DNA of 64,000 nt from Actinomycetota bacterium (lineage in GTDB: Bacteria > Actinomycetota > Actinomycetes > Nanopelagicales > Nanopelagicaceae), in assembly GCA_947372165.1 (NCBI GenBank), contig CANBSP010000007.1:1-64000 (forward strand), in the 5' to 3' direction. Positions 43,975 through 51,101 of the stretch are shown here, in pieces; position 1 is the first letter of the stretch, and each line of letters opens with the position of its first letter. The notes under the pieces are model-generated. The model saw nothing but the letters and a program-made list of their open reading frames with translations. It was not told where the DNA came from and ran no database searches. A program made the position numbers and the translations under genes.

Positions 43975-44966
43975 TAGCGCGTCCCATCATTAGAAATTTT
44001 ACGAGTAATGACAAAGTTCACGGCCGAGATAATCAGGACGATGAAGGTAATGAAAATACCGATCGATGCGGCATAGCCATACTTATTATTAACGAAGGCC
44101 TGGTTATAAAGGAAGAGAGTGAGCGTGAGGAACTGCTTACTTGATCCGCCATCAGAGGCAAGCTGCTGAGGTTCGGCGAAGACCTGAAGTCCGCCGATGG
44201 TTCCGACGATCAAGACAAAGGTGATGGTGTTCTTGAGCTGTGGCAGGGTCACATATCGGAATTGCTGCCACTTTGATGCGCCGTCGACCGATGATGATTC
44301 GTAGAGCTCGTTCGGGATCGCAAGCATTGATGCCAAGAAGATGAGTGTGTTGTAGCCGATCCAACGCCAGGTGATCATGGTGGCGATCTGAACGTGGCTT
44401 GGGATCACGCCTTCAATAAAGTCGATGTGATGGCTAAATCCGGCCCAACCAAGAATGTCGTTGATGATTCCGAAATCGCGGCCGAAGAGTTGGCTAAAGA
44501 CAATGGTAATAGCGATGACCGAGGTGATATTTGGGACGAGCAAGATGGTTCGGAAGAATGATTTTCCGCGAAGGCGGGTATTGCGCAAGATATTTGCGAG
44601 CCCGATCGCCATCAGCATTTGTGGGAAGGTAGAAAGCGCCCAGATGCTAAATGTATTGCGAAGTGCCAACCAGAGGTCGGAGTCATGCAAGAGTCGATCG
44701 AAGTTGTGGAGTCCGGTGAAGGTTGATTCACCCAGTGGATCCCAATGGAAGAAGGAGATATAGACAGAGTAGACAACAGGAGCAAGACCAAAGATCGCAA
44801 ACATCACAACAAATGGGGCCACATAGAGGTAGCCCCATTTGCCATTAAGAGATTTCACGCCAGGAAATTGCGTCGCCTTCTTCGCCTTGGATGAAGAACC
44901 TTGTGGGCTCTTTGACTTCCAAGGAGAGAGCGCTTTCTTACGCCCTCTCTCTGCAACTTCACTCAT
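43974..44966 (-). CDS. ABC sugar importer permease (MalF-type)
   Basis: 330 aa. A basic cytoplasmic N-terminus (RGRKKALSPWKSKSPQGSS) is followed by six helices and the EAA-like loop ESSSVDGASKWQQFRYVTLP. It pairs with the MalG-type permease. No ATPase gene is in the cluster, so the importer probably uses a shared MsiK-type ATPase encoded elsewhere, as is common for actinobacterial sugar importers. Confidence 0.9.
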   Translation of the reverse strand: MSEVAERGRKKALSPWKSKSPQGSSSKAKKATQFPGVKSLNGKWGYLYVAPFVVMFAIFGLAPVVYSVYISFFHWDPLGESTFTGLHNFDRLLHDSDLWLALRNTFSIWALSTFPQMLMAIGLANILRNTRLRGKSFFRTILLVPNITSVIAITIVFSQLFGRDFGIINDILGWAGFSHHIDFIEGVIPSHVQIATMITWRWIGYNTLIFLASMLAIPNELYESSSVDGASKWQQFRYVTLPQLKNTITFVLIVGTIGGLQVFAEPQQLASDGGSSKQFLTLTLFLYNQAFVNNKYGYAASIGIFITFIVLIISAVNFVITRKISNDGTR

Positions 44967-45013
44967 CGGTATGTGCTTCTTTCTCTCAGATCTGAATCAA
45001 CTGATAGTTCGGA

Positions 45014-46366
45014 TTAGTTATTCACTACCTTGTTGAGTTCACTGAGTACTTGAGCCCATGATTTATCTGCAGTCTGCTTCTTGGCGGCAACTCGGCCAAG
45101 ACCTGCACCGATTGCTTGATCAATTGCGCGCTGCAACTTACCTTCAAAGATCGGCTTCAGCGTCTGAACACCAGCGGCATAGATCTGACCGACTGGGGCA
45201 TTGTTGAAGAATGGATCCTTATATCCAGTAAGTGCTGGATCCTTGTAGAGAACTGATGCAGCTGGGAAGAGTCCATAAGTCTTGAAGACCTTGAGCTCTT
45301 GAGCAGGTGCGAGGTACCAGGTCAAGAAGTCATAAGCAGCTTGCTTATTCTGTGCATACGATGGAATTCCAAGTTGTGTTCCGCCTTGGTTTCCGCCGCC
45401 GCCTGGCATATCAGCAATATCCCACTTTCCATTTGTGTCCGGTGCCTGCGCCTTGATGTAATCCATCATCCACGCTGGTGCCAAGATCGTGGCAAATGTG
45501 CCCTTGTTCATGCCGATATTCCAGTCAGATGTGTACTGACCGATACGTGTACCAATACCTGCATTTGTTGCTTTGATGGTTGTGTTCCATGCCAACTTCA
45601 CCTGTGGGTTAGTCGCATAGATGAGCTTTCCGCTCTCGGTTCCATCGTTTGCATAATATTTCGCAGTTCCCTGGTTCATGATCGCGGCGTAGATAGTGCC
45701 AGCGTTATCAATGAAACCAACGCCTGCCTTCTTCTCAGCAGCGGTTAACTTTGCGTTGTACTTCTGACCGGTTGCAATGAATGCATCCCATGTTGGCCAG
45801 AGCTTGGCGACCGCGTTGCGCTCTGTTGGAAGGCCAGCCTTCTTGAAGAGATCAGAACGGTATGCAACTTCGAGTCCGCCGACATCGGTTGGAATACCGA
45901 TAACGCTGCCATCAAAAGCTACGCCTTGCTGCCAGCGCCATGCGAGGTAGTTCTTCGCAATGTCATTTGCAGTCTGTCCTGCTGGAATTCCTGCAGTTGG
46001 TTCACCAGTGGTCTTCATTGTACGAAGATCGGTGAAGCACTTTGGGTATGAACGCCAGTATCCTGAATATGAGACTTCGGTCGCGACGATATCTGGACCG
46101 GTCTTCGAGGTACATGCAGTGACCATGTTGGTTCCATCAAGTGGATCAAGGTCAGACTTCTTAATCTGAAGTGTTACTTCTGGGTGGAGTGCCTTGTACT
46201 CAGCGACAAGTTGGCGCTGAATAACATCACCAAAGGTCCAGATAGTGATCGTTACAGGTTCGGCAGCTTTTGCTTGAGCGGTGAAGACACCGGCGCCGAT
46301 CGCGATTGCTGCAAAGGATGCAACAAGGGCTTTGCCTCTTAATTTTGTAATCATTCCGTTACGCAT
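45014..46366 (-). CDS. Sugar-binding protein of the ABC importer
   Basis: 450-aa family 1 extracellular solute-binding protein. The signal peptide KALVASFAAIAIGAGVFTAQAKA has no lipobox cysteine, so the protein appears secreted, or held in another way. Conserved features are ITIWTFGDVIQRQLVAEYK and PDIVATEVSYSGYW. AGGAG lies 5 nt before the ATG. First gene of the importer operon, with a LacI-type operator upstream at 46467. Substrate inferred as glucan oligosaccharides. Confidence 0.9.
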   Translation of the reverse strand: MRNGMITKLRGKALVASFAAIAIGAGVFTAQAKAAEPVTITIWTFGDVIQRQLVAEYKALHPEVTLQIKKSDLDPLDGTNMVTACTSKTGPDIVATEVSYSGYWRSYPKCFTDLRTMKTTGEPTAGIPAGQTANDIAKNYLAWRWQQGVAFDGSVIGIPTDVGGLEVAYRSDLFKKAGLPTERNAVAKLWPTWDAFIATGQKYNAKLTAAEKKAGVGFIDNAGTIYAAIMNQGTAKYYANDGTESGKLIYATNPQVKLAWNTTIKATNAGIGTRIGQYTSDWNIGMNKGTFATILAPAWMMDYIKAQAPDTNGKWDIADMPGGGGNQGGTQLGIPSYAQNKQAAYDFLTWYLAPAQELKVFKTYGLFPAASVLYKDPALTGYKDPFFNNAPVGQIYAAGVQTLKPIFEGKLQRAIDQAIGAGLGRVAAKKQTADKSWAQVLSELNKVVNN

Positions 46367-46466
46367 TCAAACTCCTCAGGTCTTGACTGGCGCGGCAATT
46401 GCTTTACAGTTATGCGAGGCCACAATTCAAAGATTCTTTCAGCCAGGTGTAGGCTAGAAACATCTA

Positions 46467-46480
46467 TGAAAGCGGTTTCA
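46467..46480. promoter_or_regulatory. LacI-type operator 2
   Basis: TGAAAGCGGTTTCA, identical to the site at 39390, in the divergent region between the binding-protein gene and the GH16 at 46605. Confidence 0.7.
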
Positions 46481-46604
46481 CAGATGGAAGTTAAGTGGAA
46501 TTTCCGCCTCTTGGCAAGACCAAGAGAGGGGTTCGCGCAATTGTTATCAAAGCGTGATCAAGCGGTCTCGCCAAACTGCCCGAGAGAGGTCAGAGTTGAT
46601 TCTT

Positions 46605-47525
46605 ATGAGCGCAACTAGACGCACCCGAACCCTTGGCTATCTCGCGCTTGCTTCTTCTCTCGCCATTTTCACAGCATTAACGATCGAGGCTCCTGCCAAG
46701 GCGGCGACAAAGATCACCACCTACAAACTTCTCTGGGCTGATGACTTCACCGGTAAGAAGGGCACACTCCCTAATCCAAAGGTCTGGTCCCCCGAACTCG
46801 GTGGATTAAACTCCAACGGCGAACTCGAGTATTACACCAAAGATTCCAAGAACCTCGCCCTCGATGGCGCAGGACACCTTCTTATTACTGCAAACCGCAT
46901 CGCAGATCAGTCGCTCATGGCAGTCAGTAATGATCCCGCGATCGATCGCATGCTTAATGCTTGTAACGCATGCCAATTCACCAGTGCAAAGATCAAGAGT
47001 GCAGGCAAGCTCATGTTCCAATACGGAAAGCTTGAGATTCGCATGAAGGTCCCATCAGGTGACGGAACCTGGCCAGCATTTTGGATGCTCGGCAGCGAAC
47101 TCCTGAAGGGTATCCCTTGGCCAGATTCTGGTGAGATCGATATTCTCGAAACAAAGGGATCACTTCCTAACACTGCATTCGGAACCATCCATGGCCCTGG
47201 ACTTCCAGGTGGAGCAGGTGGTGGTTTTGGATCGACCTTCACATCACCAACCGCATTGACTTCTGGATTCCATACTTATGGAATCGAATGGAAGAAGAAT
47301 CAGATCGACTTCTATGTCGATGACAATCTCTACTTCACCGCAGCGGCCAATGATCCATCGACTGGCACCTGGGTCTACAACCAACCATTCTTCATGATTC
47401 TCAATCTTGCAATGGGCGGCCAATTCACCGGTGACCTCGACCCAGCCATGACAAAAGCTCAAATGAGCATCGATTACATACATTTCTACTCCATCAATGG
47501 AGTGGGCAAGGTCCTCAAGAGCTAA
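46605..47525 (+). CDS. Secreted GH16 beta-glucanase
   Basis: 306 aa. The signal peptide (TLGYLALASSLAIFTALTIE, ending APAKA) precedes a single GH16 domain (KLLWADDFTG...). The catalytic site is GEIDILETKG, and [10 protein letters not shown] precedes it. A frame open to 46554 is ignored because MSATRRTRTL begins a normal signal peptide. Divergent from the sugar-binding protein gene, with LacI-type operator 2 between. It ends with the shared tail YSINGVGKVL. Confidence 0.9.
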   Translation: MSATRRTRTLGYLALASSLAIFTALTIEAPAKAATKITTYKLLWADDFTGKKGTLPNPKVWSPELGGLNSNGELEYYTKDSKNLALDGAGHLLITANRIADQSLMAVSNDPAIDRMLNACNACQFTSAKIKSAGKLMFQYGKLEIRMKVPSGDGTWPAFWMLGSELLKGIPWPDSGEIDILETKGSLPNTAFGTIHGPGLPGGAGGGFGSTFTSPTALTSGFHTYGIEWKKNQIDFYVDDNLYFTAAANDPSTGTWVYNQPFFMILNLAMGGQFTGDLDPAMTKAQMSIDYIHFYSINGVGKVLKS

Positions 47526-47577
47526 GCCATAAAGAACAAGGACGAATTAACCCCTACAAACAACTGAAAGGCAGCAT

Positions 47578-48954
47578 ATGAAGAAGAGAATCATGAGTGG
47601 CGTTGCCGCTCTAGCCTTGGTCGCATCAGGCCTTGGATTAACTGGTCTAACAACCCTCACTCAGGCACATGCCGCAGGATTGCCAACAGTCCGCGTTGTG
47701 ACACCTGTCTTCAACCCAGCGAATGAGACCTTCGTGGCCGATGGCCTTGGTCAGTACTACGCAGCTGGCGGACGCAGTTATTACATGTATGTGGGCGCTG
47801 GTTCAACCATCACCATTACATATGCTGTCACAACCGATGGCACGACTCCTGCTGCTGGTAAGACAATTAATCTTCAAGTCAATGCGCCTTATAGCGGATC
47901 AAAAGCTGCGTGGACCGTCGGTGGAAAGATGGTCGGACCATCAACTGACTCTGCAACTGGTTATGGATTACAAGTAACTGGCACAACTGATGCTAATGGA
48001 AACGTTTCATTCACAATCGTGAATACCGATACCGCAGCGACTGCAGAAGCCCTTCCGGCATCCGAAACTGCGCCACGCGCTGCATCAGGTCGCACCTACG
48101 GAAATATCAAGGCAGTTATCGATGGCCTCACTGATATGCAGCAGGTTGAAGATCTCTTGACCTTTGATATTACAAAGGCCGCTGCTTCAACGATCCCAGC
48201 TGCAGCCACCGCAACTCCATCACCATCGGCGACTCCAACTGCAACACCAACTGCCACACCAACTGCCACACCAACACCAACACCATCTGCAACACCGATG
48301 GCTACTGCAACACCAACACCAACACCAACCGCTGCACCTGCACTCAACATCCGCTTGGTGACTCCAGCTCTCACTGACACAAACTCAATCCATCGTAAAG
48401 ATCTTGAGACGCTCTTCAGTGTCACAAACACCTGGTACGCAGTAGGCGTTGGCTTCCGCCAGATCTATCTTCCTGCTGGCTCTAAGTTCACCGTCGCTTA
48501 CAAGGTGACAGATGCTGCTGGCGCCCCAGTCGCTGGCAAGACCGTCCTCCTGCATGTAAACAAGGCTTACTCCAAGTCCAATGCAGCGATCACTGATGGC
48601 AAGAACGCCACAGATGCCAAGAAGGATGATTCTCAAGGCAACGATCAGCTCCAGCTCAGCGCCACAACAGATTCAAAGGGCGTTGCTACCTTCAACCTCC
48701 AGAACACCAACACCAAGGGCGAAACTGCCCCTGCAACTCCTTTGACTCCAACCCCAACAGATCCAACAAAGGGTGCGCTCTTCTCTCAGATCTACCCAGA
48801 GGTCAATGGCGCCAGTGATATCGCGGATTTCCTTGAAATCCACTTCACCACTCCAGCACCAGCAAAGACCACGATCACCTGCGTAAAGGGCAAGACTGTC
48901 ACAAAGGTGACTGGAATTAAGCCGGTCTGTCCTAAGGGCTACACAAAGAAGTAA
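47578..48954 (+). CDS. Secreted two-module protein with Pro/Thr linker
   Basis: 458 aa. The signal peptide (VAALALVASGLGLTGL, ending AHA) is followed by a first module at residues ~37-198, a TATPTPTP linker at ~208-252, a second module at ~256-424, and the C-terminal TCVKGK...CPKGYTKK. The second module is very close to that of the protein at 41734 (shared NSIHR.DLE, LHVNKAYSKSNA, KKDDSQGNDQ, PTDPTKGALFSQI). GAAAGG precedes the ATG. It follows a GH16 gene by 52 bp. Likely a surface glucan-binding partner; no enzyme motif is visible. Confidence 0.8.
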   Translation: MKKRIMSGVAALALVASGLGLTGLTTLTQAHAAGLPTVRVVTPVFNPANETFVADGLGQYYAAGGRSYYMYVGAGSTITITYAVTTDGTTPAAGKTINLQVNAPYSGSKAAWTVGGKMVGPSTDSATGYGLQVTGTTDANGNVSFTIVNTDTAATAEALPASETAPRAASGRTYGNIKAVIDGLTDMQQVEDLLTFDITKAAASTIPAAATATPSPSATPTATPTATPTATPTPTPSATPMATATPTPTPTAAPALNIRLVTPALTDTNSIHRKDLETLFSVTNTWYAVGVGFRQIYLPAGSKFTVAYKVTDAAGAPVAGKTVLLHVNKAYSKSNAAITDGKNATDAKKDDSQGNDQLQLSATTDSKGVATFNLQNTNTKGETAPATPLTPTPTDPTKGALFSQIYPEVNGASDIADFLEIHFTTPAPAKTTITCVKGKTVTKVTGIKPVCPKGYTKK

Positions 48955-48996
48955 AGATAAGTACAGTGATCTAACGATCACATTAAGGGAGCCCCT

Positions 48997-50865
48997 GTGA
49001 AATTCCGCTCGACGCAAGCCGTAGCGATTGCAGGGGCTCTCTTCGTTTTTCTTACCTCTACTTTTAATAACATCACAACTGCAGCGACACCCGCGAAGGC
49101 CGGCGGAATCTGCACCAAGATCTCTCTAACGACCATCGTTGGCAAGATCCATTACATTTGTGTGAAGAGTGGCAAGAAACTTATTTGGCAAGTTGTTCCG
49201 ACTCCAAAGGTCACACAGAAGCCAACACCAACACCCACTCCAACACCCACTCCAACACCCACTCCCACACCCACACCCACACCCACTCCCACACCCACTC
49301 CCACTCCAACACCCACACCCACTCCCACTCCCACACCCACTCCCACACCCACTCCCACTCCCACACCCACTCCCACTCCAACACCCACACCCACTCCCAC
49401 TCCCACACCCACTCCAACACCCACTCCCACTCCCACTCCCACTCCCACTCCCACTCCCACTCCCACACAAACCACAGTAAAGGGAACCGGGCTACCGCAC
49501 GCGCAGATGATCATCCCTTCTGATGGCGTTCTTGGTTTGGTAGATAAGACTTCTTACAGTTCGGGCTGGGCCCAGTACTACGGAACAGGTCTTGGATATA
49601 AAGATGCATTTGTGATGCAGGGTTCTACATTCACCCTTAAGTGGCTTGTGACCGATGCATTCGGAATGCCATTGAAGAATCAAGCTGTCACGCTCTTGGC
49701 AAATAAGGGATATGGCGGAGCGAATGCAACATTCTCTGTCGGGTCAGTCTTTGTCACAAACCTTGCTGGATCAAATGATGGCGCAGATATTCTGGGATCC
49801 ACTGATTCATCAGGTATCGCAACTTTCACTTTGAAGCAGATATCCCCTGCGACCGAGCCATCATCAATCTCTGTTACAGCTATCGACCCTCTGAACGCAG
49901 CCACTGGCGCTATCTATGGCCAATTCGGCCTCCAAATCGGATCAATCGCCCAGATCAATCAATCTATGGATATCGTGGATCTTCACATCCTCCCCAATAC
50001 CAATGCAGTCACACCGACTCCAACTCCATCACCAAGCCCAACACCGACTTCGCCTTATTTGTGGTCTGCTGAGTTCAACGAAACTGCCGGAACCAAACCA
50101 GATTCAACCGTCTGGACGCCATTACTTGGTAATGGCTATGCCCAACTTGGTTTCTATAACTACGGAACCGGTGAGATCGAATCCAACTCCGCAGATGCAG
50201 CAGCTACCGATGGACAGGGCAATCTTGCAATAACAACCACCAAGCAAAATGGCGTATGGACGAGTTCGCGAATCTGGACACAAGGCAAGCTCTCTTTCCA
50301 ATATGGAAAGATCGAGGCACGCATTAAATATCCAGTCGGAAGTTTTAACTGGCCAGCTTTCTGGATGCTTGGCAGCAATTACCTCTTCCCAAATAACAAA
50401 TCGGGATCTGTCCCATGGCCAAATAGCGGTGAGATCGATATCGCCGAAGGCCTACAAAGTAACCAGGTAGATCAATCAACACTCCATGCCAACTACGTGG
50501 GAAGCAATAACGATTGGAGTGGCGGCGGCGGCCTCACTGCAACCGCCCCATACTCAAATATCTCCTCTGAATTCCATACGCACGGAATGATCTGGGAACC
50601 TAACTCGATCTCCTTCACTCTCGATGGCGTGGTCTTTGCAAAGGACACCTATCGTGATGGGCATATCTATCAATCACTCAATGGTGGGCCCGATCAGATG
50701 ATCAATATCAACGGTGATTGGCCATTCAATAAGCCATTCTTCTTAATCCTCGATAACGCAGTCCCGGCGGGTGCCAATGCCCCGGATGGCACTTCTTCCC
50801 AGATGCTGATCGACTGGATCCATTACTCGACCTATAACGGCCTTGGAACTCTCGCTCATAACTAG
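48997..50865 (+). CDS. Large secreted GH16 with (Pro-Thr)41 linker and novel module
   Basis: 622 aa, GTG start with AAGGGA 6 nt upstream. Order: signal peptide (~1-30); small Cys motif GGICTKISL...[12 protein letters not shown] (37-65); 41 uninterrupted Pro-Thr pairs (76-157); one copy of the ~165-aa module (~168-334); a short second PT linker; GH16 domain from [10 protein letters not shown] to the end, with catalytic [10 protein letters not shown]. The module joined to a glucanase suggests a substrate-binding function. A small hairpin follows the stop. Confidence 0.88.
   Translation: MKFRSTQAVAIAGALFVFLTSTFNNITTAATPAKAGGICTKISLTTIVGKIHYICVKSGKKLIWQVVPTPKVTQKPTPTPTPTPTPTPTPTPTPTPTPTPTPTPTPTPTPTPTPTPTPTPTPTPTPTPTPTPTPTPTPTPTPTPTPTPTPTPTPTPTQTTVKGTGLPHAQMIIPSDGVLGLVDKTSYSSGWAQYYGTGLGYKDAFVMQGSTFTLKWLVTDAFGMPLKNQAVTLLANKGYGGANATFSVGSVFVTNLAGSNDGADILGSTDSSGIATFTLKQISPATEPSSISVTAIDPLNAATGAIYGQFGLQIGSIAQINQSMDIVDLHILPNTNAVTPTPTPSPSPTPTSPYLWSAEFNETAGTKPDSTVWTPLLGNGYAQLGFYNYGTGEIESNSADAAATDGQGNLAITTTKQNGVWTSSRIWTQGKLSFQYGKIEARIKYPVGSFNWPAFWMLGSNYLFPNNKSGSVPWPNSGEIDIAEGLQSNQVDQSTLHANYVGSNNDWSGGGGLTATAPYSNISSEFHTHGMIWEPNSISFTLDGVVFAKDTYRDGHIYQSLNGGPDQMININGDWPFNKPFFLILDNAVPAGANAPDGTSSQMLIDWIHYSTYNGLGTLAHN
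49222..49467 (+). repeat. Pro-Thr coding tandem repeat (41 x 6 bp)
   Basis: 246 bp of CCN-ACN codon pairs, mostly CCCACT and CCCACA. The other strand is a long run of GGG triplets separated by 3 nt, a G-quadruplex-type pattern. The CCAACACCC variants at 49306 and 49378 mark a 72-bp higher-order period, indicating past internal duplication. Confidence 0.9.
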
Positions 50866-50898
50866 CCGATAAGTAGGCCAATCAAGCCCCACCACCCA

Positions 50899-50916
50899 GC
50901 CACATCCACTTGTGGC
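50899..50916 (+). terminator. Hairpin after the large GH16 gene
   Basis: GCCACA-TCCACT-TGTGGC, a 6-bp stem followed by CTTTC. A weak candidate terminator between the GH16 gene and S-layer gene A. Confidence 0.4.
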
Positions 50917-50940
50917 CTTTCAGACGACCCCACACGCCCA

Positions 50941-50971
50941 AACACCAACTCATGACTTATGAGTCGGTGTT
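50941..50971. other. Dyad, candidate recombinase crossover site A
   Basis: 12-nt arms AACACCAACTCA and TGAGTCGGTGTT (11 of 12 complementary) around the 7-nt asymmetric spacer TGACTTA. The innermost part, CTCAT-GACTT-ATGAG, is a perfect dyad, and its left edge (50949) is exactly where the inverted repeat shared with gene B begins. Matches the size of tyrosine-recombinase core sites; binding is not proven. Confidence 0.55.
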
Positions 50972-51101
50972 AAAGGGCCAAGCCGAGATGAAGAAATTCT
51001 TCAAATCGACTTTTTCTGAAAGGAAAATAATGTCTACAAAGACAAGCTTTAAGCGCATCGCCGCTGTAGCTGCTGTAGCACTCACCCTCGGTGGGTTCTC
51101 A
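50949..51101 (+). repeat. Inverted repeat, 5' block, copy A
   Basis: 153 bp, identical but for one base (51089) to the reverse complement of 56005-56157. It covers the leader, the ribosome-binding site and the signal-peptide codons of S-layer gene A, and includes a 15-bp palindrome TGAAGAAATTCTTCA at 50989-51003. Confidence 0.93.

Noticed and set aside
43087-44014. Alternative frames in the permease genes
   Set aside because: No hydrophobic periodicity or family match; the MalF/MalG frames explain the region.
49126-49523. Several long overlapping open frames on both strands across the Pro-Thr repeat
   Set aside because: They are by-products of a 6-bp repeat without stop codons in any frame; only the frame with the signal peptide and GH16 domain is a real gene.
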